From Streptosporangium roseum DSM 43021 (GTDB lineage: Bacteria; Actinomycetota; Actinomycetes; Streptosporangiales; Streptosporangiaceae): DNA of 64,000 nt. Made by a program: the position numbers and the translations under genes. The stretch spans positions 8,866,001-8,930,000 of the forward strand of contig NC_013595.1 in the NCBI RefSeq assembly GCF_000024865.1, read 5' to 3'. The notes under the pieces were generated by a model. That model had not been told where the DNA came from. It was given only the letters and a program-made list of their open reading frames with translations, and did no database searches. This document shows positions 55,800 to 64,000 of the stretch, piece after piece (positions within the stretch are counted from its first letter, which is position 1; each line of letters opens with the position of its first letter).

Positions 55800-56681
55800 A
55801 TGGCATTCGCTTATCACGCCGGCACCAGTATCTACACCAGTGCCATCGGCATGTGCACAGCCGCCTCGGTGATGCCCTCTCTGCCGCCCAGTCCCATGTT
55901 CAGAAGCATCGCCATCTCGTCGGGACTGCTGATGACCCTCCAATTCTCCAGCCCGAGCGACATCGACGGCACAAAACAGGTGTGGAAAGATCTGTGCAAA
56001 GAACTTGACGAGGCGCACATCGACCTCAACAGCTTCACCTCGGGAGTGGATCCGGAAAAGTGGCAGAACATGGGGAAGGAGGAGTTCGACGCCGCGTGCA
56101 AGAAGTTCTATGACGAAATGGGCAAAACCCGGGACTGCTGCAATAACATCGGCGACAGCCTCGGCGGTGCGGCGCTGATGTCGTTCGCCGCAGCGGTGAT
56201 CTGCGCGATTTTGGGCGGCATCCTCCTGAAGATGGCGATAGCGAAGGCAGCCGCCAGCGCGGCAGGACCGGTCGGCGCATTGACCGCCACCACGATTACG
56301 ACGGCAGGTGCCACGACCATTCGCCAGAACCTGCGCGCGATGGTTGCCAAGAGCGGCAAGTCCCTCATGATGATCGCGACCATCGTCGGGATGGGCTACA
56401 TGCTCCTGCAGATGCTGACGTCGTCCACGCAGCAGGGGCTCTCCCAGGCGGCGACGCCCACCGACATGAAGTCGACGCCCATGTTCGAGCAGGTCTTCAT
56501 CGAGGGCCTACCGCAGTCGTTCGGCCAGACGACAAGCGGGGACCAGACCACCACCGGCGACCAGACCACCACCGGGGACCAGACCACCACCGGGGACCAG
56601 ACCACCACCGGGGACCAGACCACCACCGGGGATCAGACCACCACCGGGGATCAGACCACCACCGGCGACCAGACGGCATAG
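55800..56681 (+). CDS. Helical membrane partner protein with DQTTTG repeat tail (cassette D, large)
   Basis: About 293 aa. As in the other cassettes, it has a W-containing block (DPEKWQNMGKEEFDAACKKF) in a helical N-terminal half, then hydrophobic segments (LMSFAAAVICAILGGILL; SLMMIATIVGMGYMLLQML). It ends with seven DQTTTG hexapeptides and DQTA. Two close Cys (DCC) occur before the first membrane segment. It starts 5 bp after the cassette-D PxFG gene, with GAGAG just before the ATG. The role is unknown. Confidence 0.63.
   Translation: MAFAYHAGTSIYTSAIGMCTAASVMPSLPPSPMFRSIAISSGLLMTLQFSSPSDIDGTKQVWKDLCKELDEAHIDLNSFTSGVDPEKWQNMGKEEFDAACKKFYDEMGKTRDCCNNIGDSLGGAALMSFAAAVICAILGGILLKMAIAKAAASAAGPVGALTATTITTAGATTIRQNLRAMVAKSGKSLMMIATIVGMGYMLLQMLTSSTQQGLSQAATPTDMKSTPMFEQVFIEGLPQSFGQTTSGDQTTTGDQTTTGDQTTTGDQTTTGDQTTTGDQTTTGDQTTTGDQTA
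56541..56666 (+). repeat. 7 x 18-bp coding tandem repeat (DQTTTG)
   Basis: Seven 18-bp units GAYCAGACCACCACCGGS, then a partial unit into the stop codon. Copy-number change would keep the frame. Confidence 0.96.
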
Positions 56682-56701
56682 GGGACAGGCCCTCAGGAAT
56701 T

Positions 56702-56738
56702 CCGCGCCCGCGAGCGGATCGGATGCTCGCAGGCGCGG
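56702..56738. terminator. Bidirectional terminator between cassette D and YbaB 3
   Basis: CCGCGCC-C-GCGAGC pairs with GCTCGC-A-GGCGCGG (56725-56738) in a 13-bp stem with one mismatch and a 9-nt loop, between convergent genes. Confidence 0.75.
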
Positions 56739-56750
56739 TGTTTCCGGCGG

Positions 56751-57194
56751 TTACAGGTTCATGCGGCGGCGGATGCTGTCGAGCTCGCCCATCACATCAT
56801 CGAATGTCCGGTTGTAAGCGGCTTCCGCGTCCTTGATCTGGTTCATCGCCTTGTCCGGGTCGTTGATGTAGGACATCGGATTGTCCTCCTCGCCGAACAC
56901 CTCGGCCATGACCTCGTTGACCTGCTTCTGCAGATCCGTGGTGGCGGCGGCGATGACGTCCTTGACCTTCTCGGCCAGCTCGCCCGCGCTCAGCCGCATC
57001 GCCTTGGGGTGCAACTGGAGCTCGCGTATGCCCTCGGCGGCGTACTCCACGGTGACCAGGCCGTCGTCGTCCTGGGCACGCCCGACGAGGTCGGCCATGC
57101 CCTTCTGCATTTCCTCCATGCGCGCGAACTGCTCGTCCGCTCCCTTCAGGAGCTTGTCGATATCAATGTTCGCGAAGTCCCCGAACTCCTGCAT
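56751..57194 (-). CDS. YbaB/EbfC-fold protein 3
   Basis: About 147 aa. DIDKLLKGADEQFARMEEMQ, GLVTVEYAAEGIRELQLHPK and LAEKVKDVIAAATTDLQKQV match the YbaB fold. The ATG has GAGGGA upstream. It is convergent with cassette D and lies upstream in the same direction as, but 145 bp after, eccD. Like the others it may be an EspL-like partner of secretion substrates. Confidence 0.82.
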   Translation of the reverse strand: MQEFGDFANIDIDKLLKGADEQFARMEEMQKGMADLVGRAQDDDGLVTVEYAAEGIRELQLHPKAMRLSAGELAEKVKDVIAAATTDLQKQVNEVMAEVFGEEDNPMSYINDPDKAMNQIKDAEAAYNRTFDDVMGELDSIRRRMNL

Positions 57195-57339
57195 TGACCG
57201 ATTCCCTCCACATGGGCACCACCGGTCTCATGAGTGACGACCGGCCACTTCCGGAGCAAGCTAACCGCACCCTCACTATCGACGCAATGCGGACAGAAGA
57301 ACATGGCGGCGGAGAGCGGCCCACGCCGGGTCCGGCGGC

Positions 57340-58785
57340 TCAGCCGGACAGGCCGCGGACCCAGGAGTAGACCTCCAGCACGCCGAGGGCCAGCGGGAAC
57401 AGCGCGACGATCAGCAGGAGCTCGACGATGTCCCCGGCCCGCCCCCAGAACGGGGACGGCTTGCCGACCTGCAGCCACATGCCCAGGCCCGCGCAGATCG
57501 CCGCGGCGCCCAGCAGTCCCATCACCACGATGATCGCGGTGGGGCCTCCCCCTCCGGCGGCCTGCGAGATCGCGAACATGACGAGCCCGGAGACACCGGA
57601 GATCATCAGCCAGAGCCGCTGGCCGAACCCGTGGAAGACGCGGGTCCGCATGATGAGGGTCAGCGACAGCGTCAGCGCGTTGGCCGTGGCGACCCATCCG
57701 CCATGCATGACGAGGTAGGCCTGCGCCACCAGCGCCACCAGCGCCACTCCCGCGACCATCCCGGTCGCGTAGCTCAGCGCGTGGGCGGTGCGCTCCTCGA
57801 CGAGCGGGCCGTCGATCTGCTGGTTGTCGTTGCGCAGTTCGTCGGCGGTGGTGGGCATCGTCGGCGTCGGCACGCGGGCGAGCCGGAACGACAGGACCGG
57901 GATCAGCGGGGTGAACCCCAGCAGGATCGCGACGGTGACCGCGGCCACCCCGGCGGCGGGCGCCTGGGACACCATCACGACGGCCGCGCTCACCGCTCCG
58001 GTCATCGAGGCGATGGCGGCGCCGAGGAAGACCGGCACGCCGTCGGCGATGGCGATCACGGCGATGGTCGCCACGAGGCCGACGGAGGCGAAGGCGGCGA
58101 GCATGTGCGCCGCGCCGAGTCCCCCCAGTCCCCCGGCCGCCGACGGTGCCAGCAACCCGGCCAGCAGGCCGTACGGCAGGGCCGCGTAGCCGATCAGCGC
58201 GCCCGCCGGGGAGTCGCCGGCCGCCCGGGACATCGCGGCGCCCGCGGCGACCAGGAGGGCCGCGAAGACCACGGCGACCACGGCGGCGGGCGTCCACGGC
58301 GGCCCGGCCAGCACCAGGGCCGCCACCCCGGTGAGCAGGAGCGCGACCGCGGCTCCCACCCCGGCCAGGCGGGTGTGCCGCGGGCCCCATTTGTCGGAGC
58401 CCTCCTGGACCCCGGTGGCGACCACGTCGGCCACGTCGTCGAACAGCGCGGGAGGCAGCATGGCCTCCTGCGGCCTGAGATAGAGCACCTCGCCGTCGAG
58501 CACGCCCAGGGTTCCCAGGCTCTGGCCGAGGTCGAGCGGGGCCCCGCCGAGCCGTTGGAGCACCCAACCGGGACCGGCCGACGCGTCACCGCCGATCTCC
58601 CCCACCGCGCGCAGCAGGCCGGGCAGGACATGGGGCAGTGGAATGTCCGCGGGCAGCGCCAGGTCGGCCTTCCTGCGGGGGGCCACGATCGTGACGTGGC
58701 ACAACGTCGGCAGCGGCGCGGCGAACTGGGCCAGCGCGCCCTGTGTGATCGGCCCCTGAGCGGGCGGTTGAGCCAGCGACCTCAC
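57340..58785 (-). CDS. eccD: Type VII secretion integral membrane protein EccD
   Basis: About 481 aa. A ubiquitin-like N-terminal domain (CHVTIVAPRRKADLALPADI ... GTLGVLDGEVLYLRP) precedes about 11 membrane segments (such as LAGVGAAVALLLTGVAALVL and AIIVVMGLLGAAAICAGLGM), the standard EccD build. The cytoplasmic loop ARVPTPTMPTTADELRND is conserved among EccD proteins. EccD forms the membrane barrel of the secretion complex. The GTG has GAGGGA upstream. It is divergent from eccC across 137 bp, so the two share a promoter region. Confidence 0.94.
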   Translation of the reverse strand: MRSLAQPPAQGPITQGALAQFAAPLPTLCHVTIVAPRRKADLALPADIPLPHVLPGLLRAVGEIGGDASAGPGWVLQRLGGAPLDLGQSLGTLGVLDGEVLYLRPQEAMLPPALFDDVADVVATGVQEGSDKWGPRHTRLAGVGAAVALLLTGVAALVLAGPPWTPAAVVAVVFAALLVAAGAAMSRAAGDSPAGALIGYAALPYGLLAGLLAPSAAGGLGGLGAAHMLAAFASVGLVATIAVIAIADGVPVFLGAAIASMTGAVSAAVVMVSQAPAAGVAAVTVAILLGFTPLIPVLSFRLARVPTPTMPTTADELRNDNQQIDGPLVEERTAHALSYATGMVAGVALVALVAQAYLVMHGGWVATANALTLSLTLIMRTRVFHGFGQRLWLMISGVSGLVMFAISQAAGGGGPTAIIVVMGLLGAAAICAGLGMWLQVGKPSPFWGRAGDIVELLLIVALFPLALGVLEVYSWVRGLSG

Positions 58786-58922
58786 AGTCGTATCCCTCTC
58801 ACCACAGGCATCACGGACATCACGGATACGGTAGCGGGGACGGCGGGGATTACGCGCGGCAGCCGCAGATAAACGTTTTCTGGTAATAAGTAGCGCAAAC
58901 GATCAGGAAGGCGATTCCAGGG

Positions 58923-61900
58923 GTGAGTATCGTCATCGTGCGGCGCCCAGAGCGCCGGCCACCGCCCAAGCCTCCGCGGGGCGAGATCCTGCTCGAGTCT
59001 CCGCCGGAGGTCCCCGAGGTCCAGCCGCAGGGCTTCATGGCGGTGCTCACCTACCTGCCGATGATCGCGGGCGGCGCCGCGATGGGCCTGATGTTCACCG
59101 CCGGCGGCAACTCCAACCCGCTCATGTACGTCGCGAGCGGCCTGTTCGCGATATCCATGGTGGGCATGTCCCTGGGCCAGATGGGCCGCCAGTCTGGAGA
59201 GCGCAAGAACCGGCTCAACAACCTGCGCCGCGACTACTTCCGCTATCTCTCCCAGGTCCGCAAGAGGGTGCGCCAGGCCGCCAAGCAGCAGCGCGCGGCC
59301 CTGGAGTGGGGCGGTCCCGCCCCCGAATCACTGTGGTGGGTCGCCATGAGCCAGCGCCTGTGGGAACGGCGGCCCCGCGACGACGACTTCGGCACGGTAC
59401 GGCTCGGCACCGGCGTGCAGAAACTCGCCATCCAGCTCATTCCCCCCGACTCCAAGCCGATCGAGGACCTGGACGCCCTGACGTCCGGCGCGCTGCGAAG
59501 GTTCGTCCGGGCGCACTCGACGGTGGCCAAGCTGCCGGTGGCCGTGGCCCTGCACTCCTTCGCGCGGATCAACCTGACGGGCGACCCGGTGGCCGTACGC
59601 GAGCTCGTACGGGCGATGATCGCCCAGCTGACCGTGTTCCACTCCCCGGACGACATGCGGGTCATGGTGTGCGCGAGCAAGGAGTGGATGGCCCAGTGGG
59701 ACTGGGTCAAGTGGCTGCCCCACGCGCTGCATCCGGAGGAGACCGACGCCGCCGGCCAGGTGCGGCTGATGGCCGAGAACCTGTCCCAGCTCGACCACCT
59801 GCTCGGCTCGGAGCTGAAGGAGCGCGCGCGGTTCAAGCCCGGCGCCTCCTCCGACGCCCTGCCGTACCACGTGCTGATCATCGACGGCGGCCACGTGCCG
59901 CACGACTCCCAGCTCGGCACCGACGCCATCCAGGGCGTCACCGTGATCGACCTGTCCGGGGCCGCGGGGCCGATCGAGGAGAAGAACACCCTCCGGCTGG
60001 ACATCCAGCCGGACGGCTTCCACATGATCAAGATCGACCACGCGGGCAAGGAGAGCTCGACCCGCCTCGGCGACCCCGACCGGCTGGACTTCCTGCGGAC
60101 CGAGGGCCTGGCCCGGCAGCTCGCCCCCCTGCGCGTCTCGACCGCCAAGGGCGGGGAGACGCAGGACGTGCTCGCGATGAACACCTCCCTGACCGACCTG
60201 CTCGGCGTCGGCGATCCGACCCGCCTCGACGCGTCACTGACGTGGCGACCCCGGGCGGGCCGCAACCGGCTGCGGGTGCCGATCGGCCTCGGCGTGGACG
60301 GCCGCCTCGTCGAGCTCGACATCAAGGAGTCGGCCCAGGGCGGCATGGGGCCGCACGGCCTGGTCATCGGCGCCACCGGCTCGGGCAAGAGCGAGCTGCT
60401 GCGGACGCTGGTGCTCGGTCTGGCGATCACCCACTCGTCGGAGATCCTGAACTTCGTCCTGGTCGACTTCAAGGGCGGCGCCACCTTCCTCGGCCTCGAC
60501 ACCCTGTCCCACGTCTCGGCGGTCATCACCAACCTCGAGGACGAGCTGCCGCTCGTCGACCGCATGTACGACGCCCTGCACGGGGAGATGGTCCGCCGCC
60601 AGGAGCTGCTGCGCGCCGCCGGCAACTACGCCTCCCTGCGCGACTACGAGCGCGCCCGCGAGCAAGGCGTCGACCTGAAGCCGATGCCCACGCTGTTCGT
60701 CGTGATCGACGAGTTCAGCGAGCTGCTCTCGGCCAAACCCGAGTTCATCGAGCTGTTCGTGATGATCGGGCGGCTCGGCCGCTCCCTCGGCGTCCACCTG
60801 CTGCTGGCCTCCCAGCGGCTGGAGGAGGGCCGGCTGCGCGGCCTGGACACCCACCTGTCCTACCGGGTCGGCCTGCGCACCTTCTCCGCGATGGAGAGCC
60901 GGGTCGTGCTCGGCGTCGCCGACGCCTACGAGCTGCCGTCCGCCCCGGGAAACGGCTATCTCAAGTTCGAGACCACCGGGATGACCCGGTTCAAGGCCGC
61001 CTACGTGTCCGGCACCTACCAGGCGGACCACAGCCAGGGGGTGACGCCGGACGGCCAGGCCATCCTGCGGCAGGTCGTGGAGTACGGCCCGGACTTCGCC
61101 CCGGTTCCCGTCGTGGAGGAGCCCAAGAAGGAGCTGCCCGCGGCCGACGGACCGGCCGACCGGGGTTCGGTCACCCTGCTGGACCTCGTGGTCAGCCGGC
61201 TGCACGACCAGGGACCGCCCGCCCACCGGATCTGGCTGCCGCCGCTGGGCGATCCCCCGTCCCTCACGCAGTTGCTCCCGCCCCTGTCGGCGACGCCCGA
61301 ACTGGGCCTGGGCACGATCGGATGGGTGGGCCGGGGCCAGCTGCACGCCGTCGTGGGCCTCGTCGACAAACCGTTCGAGCAGCGGAGCGACCCGTTCTGG
61401 CTGGACCTGTCGGGGGCGGCCGGCCACGTCGGCGTCGCCGGCGGAACGCAGAGCGGCAAGAGCACGGTGCTGCGCACGCTGATCGCCAGCATGGCGCTGA
61501 TGCACACTCCCCGGGAGGTGCAGTTCTACTGCCTCGACTTCGGCGGCGGCGCCCTGGCCTCGCTGGAGGGGCTGCCCCACCTGGGCGGGATCGCCAGCCG
61601 TCTGGACGGCGACCGGGTCCGCCGTACGGTGGCCGAGATCGCCACCCTCCTGCAGCAGCGGGAGCGCGAGTTCACCGACCAGGGGATCGACTCGATCACC
61701 ACCTACCGGCGCATGCGCGCCGAGGGGACGATCGAGGGAGACCGCTTCGGCGACGTCTTCCTCGTGGTCGACGGCTGGCTGACCGTCAGGCAGGAGTTCG
61801 AGACGCTCGAACCCGTGATCACCGACCTGGCCGCCCGCGGCCTCGGCTACGGCATCCACGTCGTGGCCGCCACCAACAAGTGGTCGGAGTTCCGTCCGGG

Positions 61901-62921
61901 CATCCGCGACCTCTTCGGCACCCGGGTGGAGCTCAAGCTCGGCGACGCCTACGAGTCGGAGGTCAACCGCAAGGCGTCGCTGGCCGTGCCCGAGGGCGTC
62001 CCGGGACGCGGCCTCACCAGGGAGGGCCTGCACTTCCTGTCGGCGCTGCCCAGGATCGACGGGGTCCAGAAAGCCGACGACCTGTCGGACGGCGTGCGCG
62101 CACTCGTCCACGCCGTCAGGGACGCCTGGCAGGGGCCTCCCGCCCCGGCCGTGCGGCTGCTGCCGGCGGTGCTGGCCGCCGAGACGCTGCCCGACGCGGA
62201 GCAGAGCGGGCCGAACCGGATCCCGCTCGGGATCGACGAGGCCACCCTGTCGCCCGTCATGCTGGACTTCGACGCCGACCCGCACTTCATCGTGGTGGGC
62301 GACACCGAGAGCGGCAAGTCCAACATGCTGCGGCTCATCACCGAGGGCCTGGTCGCCCGGCACACGCCGCAGCAGGCCATGATGATCGTGATCGACTACC
62401 GGCGGGCGCTGCTGGACTCCGCCGCCACCGAGCACCGCATCGGCTACGCCGCCTCCAGCGCGGCGGCGCTCGAACTGATCGCCGACGTGCGCAACGCACT
62501 GCTCAAACGGCTGCCCCCGGCGGACCTGACACCGGAGCAGCTGCGGTCCAGAAGCTGGTGGCAGGGGTCGGACCTGTACATCGTCGTCGACGACTACGAC
62601 CTCGTGGCGACCTCGTCCAACCCGCTCCAGCCACTGGCCGACCTGCTGCCGCAGGCCCGCGACATCGGGCTCCACCTCGTCATGTCGCGCGCGATGGGCG
62701 GCGTCGGCCGGGCCATGTTCGATCCGATCATCCAGAAGATCAAAGACATGGCCAGCCCCGCCGTCGTCCTGTCCGGCAACAAGGACGAGGGCTTCGTGTT
62801 CGGCAACGTGCGGCCCCATCCGCTCCCGCCGGGCCGCGGCTACTTCGTCGACAGGAGGCACGGCGCGCGCCTGGTGCAGACCGCCTTCGTGGCACCCCCG
62901 TCACCCCCGGAGGAGAGCTGA
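58923..62921 (+). CDS. eccC: Type VII secretion ATPase EccC (EccCa and EccCb fused)
   Basis: About 1332 aa, the full fused length. Two N-terminal membrane helices (VLTYLPMIAGGAAMGLMF; YVASGLFAISMVGMSLGQM), then three FtsK/SpoIIIE-type ATPase domains with Walker A motifs GATGSGKSEL (about 483), GGTQSGKST (about 840) and GDTESGKSN (about 1126), and Walker B-like FVVIDEFSEL, FLVVDGWL and YIVVDDYDL. The first domain has a complete DE Walker B; the other two have Asp-only variants, as common in EccC. It is the motor that recognises and moves substrates. The GTG start follows AGGAAGG. No ATPase motif is lost. Confidence 0.97.
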   Translation: MSIVIVRRPERRPPPKPPRGEILLESPPEVPEVQPQGFMAVLTYLPMIAGGAAMGLMFTAGGNSNPLMYVASGLFAISMVGMSLGQMGRQSGERKNRLNNLRRDYFRYLSQVRKRVRQAAKQQRAALEWGGPAPESLWWVAMSQRLWERRPRDDDFGTVRLGTGVQKLAIQLIPPDSKPIEDLDALTSGALRRFVRAHSTVAKLPVAVALHSFARINLTGDPVAVRELVRAMIAQLTVFHSPDDMRVMVCASKEWMAQWDWVKWLPHALHPEETDAAGQVRLMAENLSQLDHLLGSELKERARFKPGASSDALPYHVLIIDGGHVPHDSQLGTDAIQGVTVIDLSGAAGPIEEKNTLRLDIQPDGFHMIKIDHAGKESSTRLGDPDRLDFLRTEGLARQLAPLRVSTAKGGETQDVLAMNTSLTDLLGVGDPTRLDASLTWRPRAGRNRLRVPIGLGVDGRLVELDIKESAQGGMGPHGLVIGATGSGKSELLRTLVLGLAITHSSEILNFVLVDFKGGATFLGLDTLSHVSAVITNLEDELPLVDRMYDALHGEMVRRQELLRAAGNYASLRDYERAREQGVDLKPMPTLFVVIDEFSELLSAKPEFIELFVMIGRLGRSLGVHLLLASQRLEEGRLRGLDTHLSYRVGLRTFSAMESRVVLGVADAYELPSAPGNGYLKFETTGMTRFKAAYVSGTYQADHSQGVTPDGQAILRQVVEYGPDFAPVPVVEEPKKELPAADGPADRGSVTLLDLVVSRLHDQGPPAHRIWLPPLGDPPSLTQLLPPLSATPELGLGTIGWVGRGQLHAVVGLVDKPFEQRSDPFWLDLSGAAGHVGVAGGTQSGKSTVLRTLIASMALMHTPREVQFYCLDFGGGALASLEGLPHLGGIASRLDGDRVRRTVAEIATLLQQREREFTDQGIDSITTYRRMRAEGTIEGDRFGDVFLVVDGWLTVRQEFETLEPVITDLAARGLGYGIHVVAATNKWSEFRPGIRDLFGTRVELKLGDAYESEVNRKASLAVPEGVPGRGLTREGLHFLSALPRIDGVQKADDLSDGVRALVHAVRDAWQGPPAPAVRLLPAVLAAETLPDAEQSGPNRIPLGIDEATLSPVMLDFDADPHFIVVGDTESGKSNMLRLITEGLVARHTPQQAMMIVIDYRRALLDSAATEHRIGYAASSAAALELIADVRNALLKRLPPADLTPEQLRSRSWWQGSDLYIVVDDYDLVATSSNPLQPLADLLPQARDIGLHLVMSRAMGGVGRAMFDPIIQKIKDMASPAVVLSGNKDEGFVFGNVRPHPLPPGRGYFVDRRHGARLVQTAFVAPPSPPEES

Positions 62922-63006
62922 GGGGCCGCACCTCCCGCGAGAACGCGTCCGCCGGCTCGGCGTACCCCCCGGTACGCGGTCCTTCGTTCCGGGCTCCGCG
63001 GTGCGC

Positions 63007-63035
63007 CCCGCCGGCTCCGTACGGGAGCCGGCGGG
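63007..63035. terminator. Bidirectional terminator after eccC
   Basis: CCCGCCGGCTCC (63007-63018) and GGAGCCGGCGGG (63024-63035) form a perfect 12-bp stem with loop GTACG, between eccC and the convergent YbaB 4. Confidence 0.8.
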
Positions 63036-63040
63036 CATCG

Positions 63041-63445
63041 TCACCGGCGGTCCTCCGGCTCCCTCGACGGCAGGTTCACCGGCTGGGGCAGGAACGACTC
63101 GAAACTCGCGCCCTCCCCGAACAGCTCCTCGTACGGCAGGCCGTCCGGCACGAGCGGGGTCATCAGCTCCTGCATCCGGGCCGACACCTCGCCCGTCGCC
63201 ACGCCGATCTGTTCCATGATCGAGTGGGTCAGCTCCGACGGCGACAGCTTCCGGTAGACGCGCGGGTCCAGTTCGATCCCCTGCACCTGCCCGCGTGGGC
63301 CCACGGTGACGGTCACCATCCGGTCATCCGACTGCGCGGTCGCGGTCAGGTCGTTCAGCTTGCCGTACGTCTCGCGGAGCTGGGCCGCCTGCTTGTTGTA
63401 CTCGTCGGCCAGCCCCTCCATCGTGATCCGGAACTCATCGTTCAC
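63041..63445 (-). CDS. YbaB/EbfC-fold protein 4
   Basis: About 134 aa. LADEYNKQAAQLRETYGKLN, VTVTVGPRGQVQGIELDPRV and SPSELTHSIMEQIGVATGEV give the YbaB pattern; the tail (FESFLPQPVNLPSREPED) is Pro-rich. The GTG at 63445 has GAGGGGG upstream. It is the fourth member in the T7SS locus and is divergent from a new, partly visible substrate-like operon. Confidence 0.8.
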   Translation of the reverse strand: MNDEFRITMEGLADEYNKQAAQLRETYGKLNDLTATAQSDDRMVTVTVGPRGQVQGIELDPRVYRKLSPSELTHSIMEQIGVATGEVSARMQELMTPLVPDGLPYEELFGEGASFESFLPQPVNLPSREPEDRR

Positions 63446-63709
63446 TGATACCCCCTCAACAGGTCAGGTGAGCCCATAAGCCACAAAAACATCAATTGAC
63501 GCAGAAATAACACGCATTATCAAGCGAGCAGCCGGGGAGTGGCGCGGGCGGCGTCCCACCCCGTGTGAGAACGGGCGACCATCGGCGGAGGGGGATGGCG
63601 GACGCGCCCGTCGCCCCTGAATGCGGGCACGGCCCACCTCTGGAAAGATCTCTGTCCTCTATGATCGACATTCGTATGCTATGCACCAACGCCGGAAGGG
63701 GTCGGCCAG

Positions 63710-63799
63710 GTGGCGAACCTTGATATCCACTTCGAGCGGGCGCTACGCGCCGTGGAGAACCTCAGCGGCGTCAAATACCCGGTCGTGAACGGCTCATGA
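63710..63799 (+). CDS. Tiny 29-aa protein coupled to the next gene
   Basis: GTG start with AAGGGG 9 bases upstream, encoding MANLDIHFERALRAVENLSG then VKYPVVNGS. Its TGA overlaps the next ATG (ATGA), a strong sign of real translation in this locus. No family is recognised. It may be a short helical partner or a leader that couples translation. Confidence 0.5.
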   Translation: MANLDIHFERALRAVENLSGVKYPVVNGS

Positions 63800-64000
63800 G
63801 CGACGACCGCGGATCGCTGACCGACAGGGACGGCGACAGGGAACCGATCACTCCCGTCGTCCCGGGCAGCTCGGAACTGCTCACCATCGCCATGAAGGTC
63901 AACGGCGCGAAGGACTCGATCACCACGATCGCCAAGCGGTGGCGGACCACCGCGGGCAACCTGAACGACCACGCCATCGAGCTCACCCGCGCGGTGAACA
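63796..64000 (+). CDS. WXG100-like or T7SS substrate protein, N-terminus only
   Basis: The first 68 codons are inside the window: MSDDRGSLTDRDGDREPITP, then SELLTIAMKVNGAKDSITTI and AKRWRTTAGNLNDHAIELTR. The helical content with RWRTTAGNLNDHA looks like the start of a long T7SS substrate. The reading is supported by ATGA overlap with the preceding small frame and by its position 3' of eccC. The rest is off the right edge. Confidence 0.6.
   Translation, partial: MSDDRGSLTDRDGDREPITPVVPGSSELLTIAMKVNGAKDSITTIAKRWRTTAGNLNDHAIELTRAVN

Noticed and set aside
60234..62861. 875-codon open frame opposite eccC
   Set aside because: A shadow frame produced by high third-position GC; its translation is Gln/His/Arg/Gly-rich with no family motif, whereas the plus strand encodes a full EccC.

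Overview
The window is GC-rich chromosomal DNA from a filamentous actinobacterium. The GTG and TTG starts, leader-peptide control of ilvB, a non-mycobacterial ESX/type VII secretion (T7SS) locus and SapA-like secreted domains fit Streptosporangiaceae or a close relative; the exact genus is inference. I found no rRNA, tRNA, intact phage or CRISPR array.

Bases 1-13,500 are mostly housekeeping. They hold a PadR-controlled ABC exporter (cut by the left edge), an FHA protein, a GPH-type sugar symporter, a penicillin-binding protein 4-type carboxypeptidase, a secreted CAP protein, the ilvB-ilvN-ilvC operon with a complete attenuator (leader peptide MHHSGILVVLRRRAGR plus terminator), a membrane GGDEF-EAL protein and a D-2-hydroxyacid dehydrogenase. 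Bases 13,500-24,900 hold a glucose/sorbosone dehydrogenase lipoprotein, a 522-bp spacer with a 23-bp inverted repeat, a VanW membrane protein, a CitA/CitB-type two-component system divergent from tctC-tctB-tctA (tripartite tricarboxylate transporter), a transposase relic, a small NADP-reductase-like protein and a secreted SH3-like protein.

Bases 24,900-36,000 hold the gatC-gatA ... gatB operon for Gln-tRNA amidation. It is split by a co-oriented, translationally coupled AAA ATPase + DUF4276-like pair (26,514-28,177) that looks like a small defence module. A second GGDEF-EAL protein, DNA ligase LigA and a MetE-C-like methionine synthase follow.

From 36,053 to the right edge lies a T7SS locus of about 28 kb: mycosin protease, two twin pseudokinase/SapA-like proteins with identical ends, EccB, EccD, a three-ATPase EccC, two WXG100 proteins, two tandem small/large PPE-like pairs, four YbaB/EbfC-fold proteins, and four copies of a two-gene cassette. 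Each cassette has a WXG100-like protein with a (F/W)PxFGxxG turn (degenerate in one copy) followed by a protein with a second W-containing helical region and two or more membrane segments. Three of the four cassettes sit next to a YbaB-fold gene. Several putative substrates carry coding tandem repeats (TPDYK, xPNGx, DPx, DQTTTG). This repeated cassette is the best candidate for an undescribed system here; the ATPase/DUF4276 pair inside gatCAB is second.
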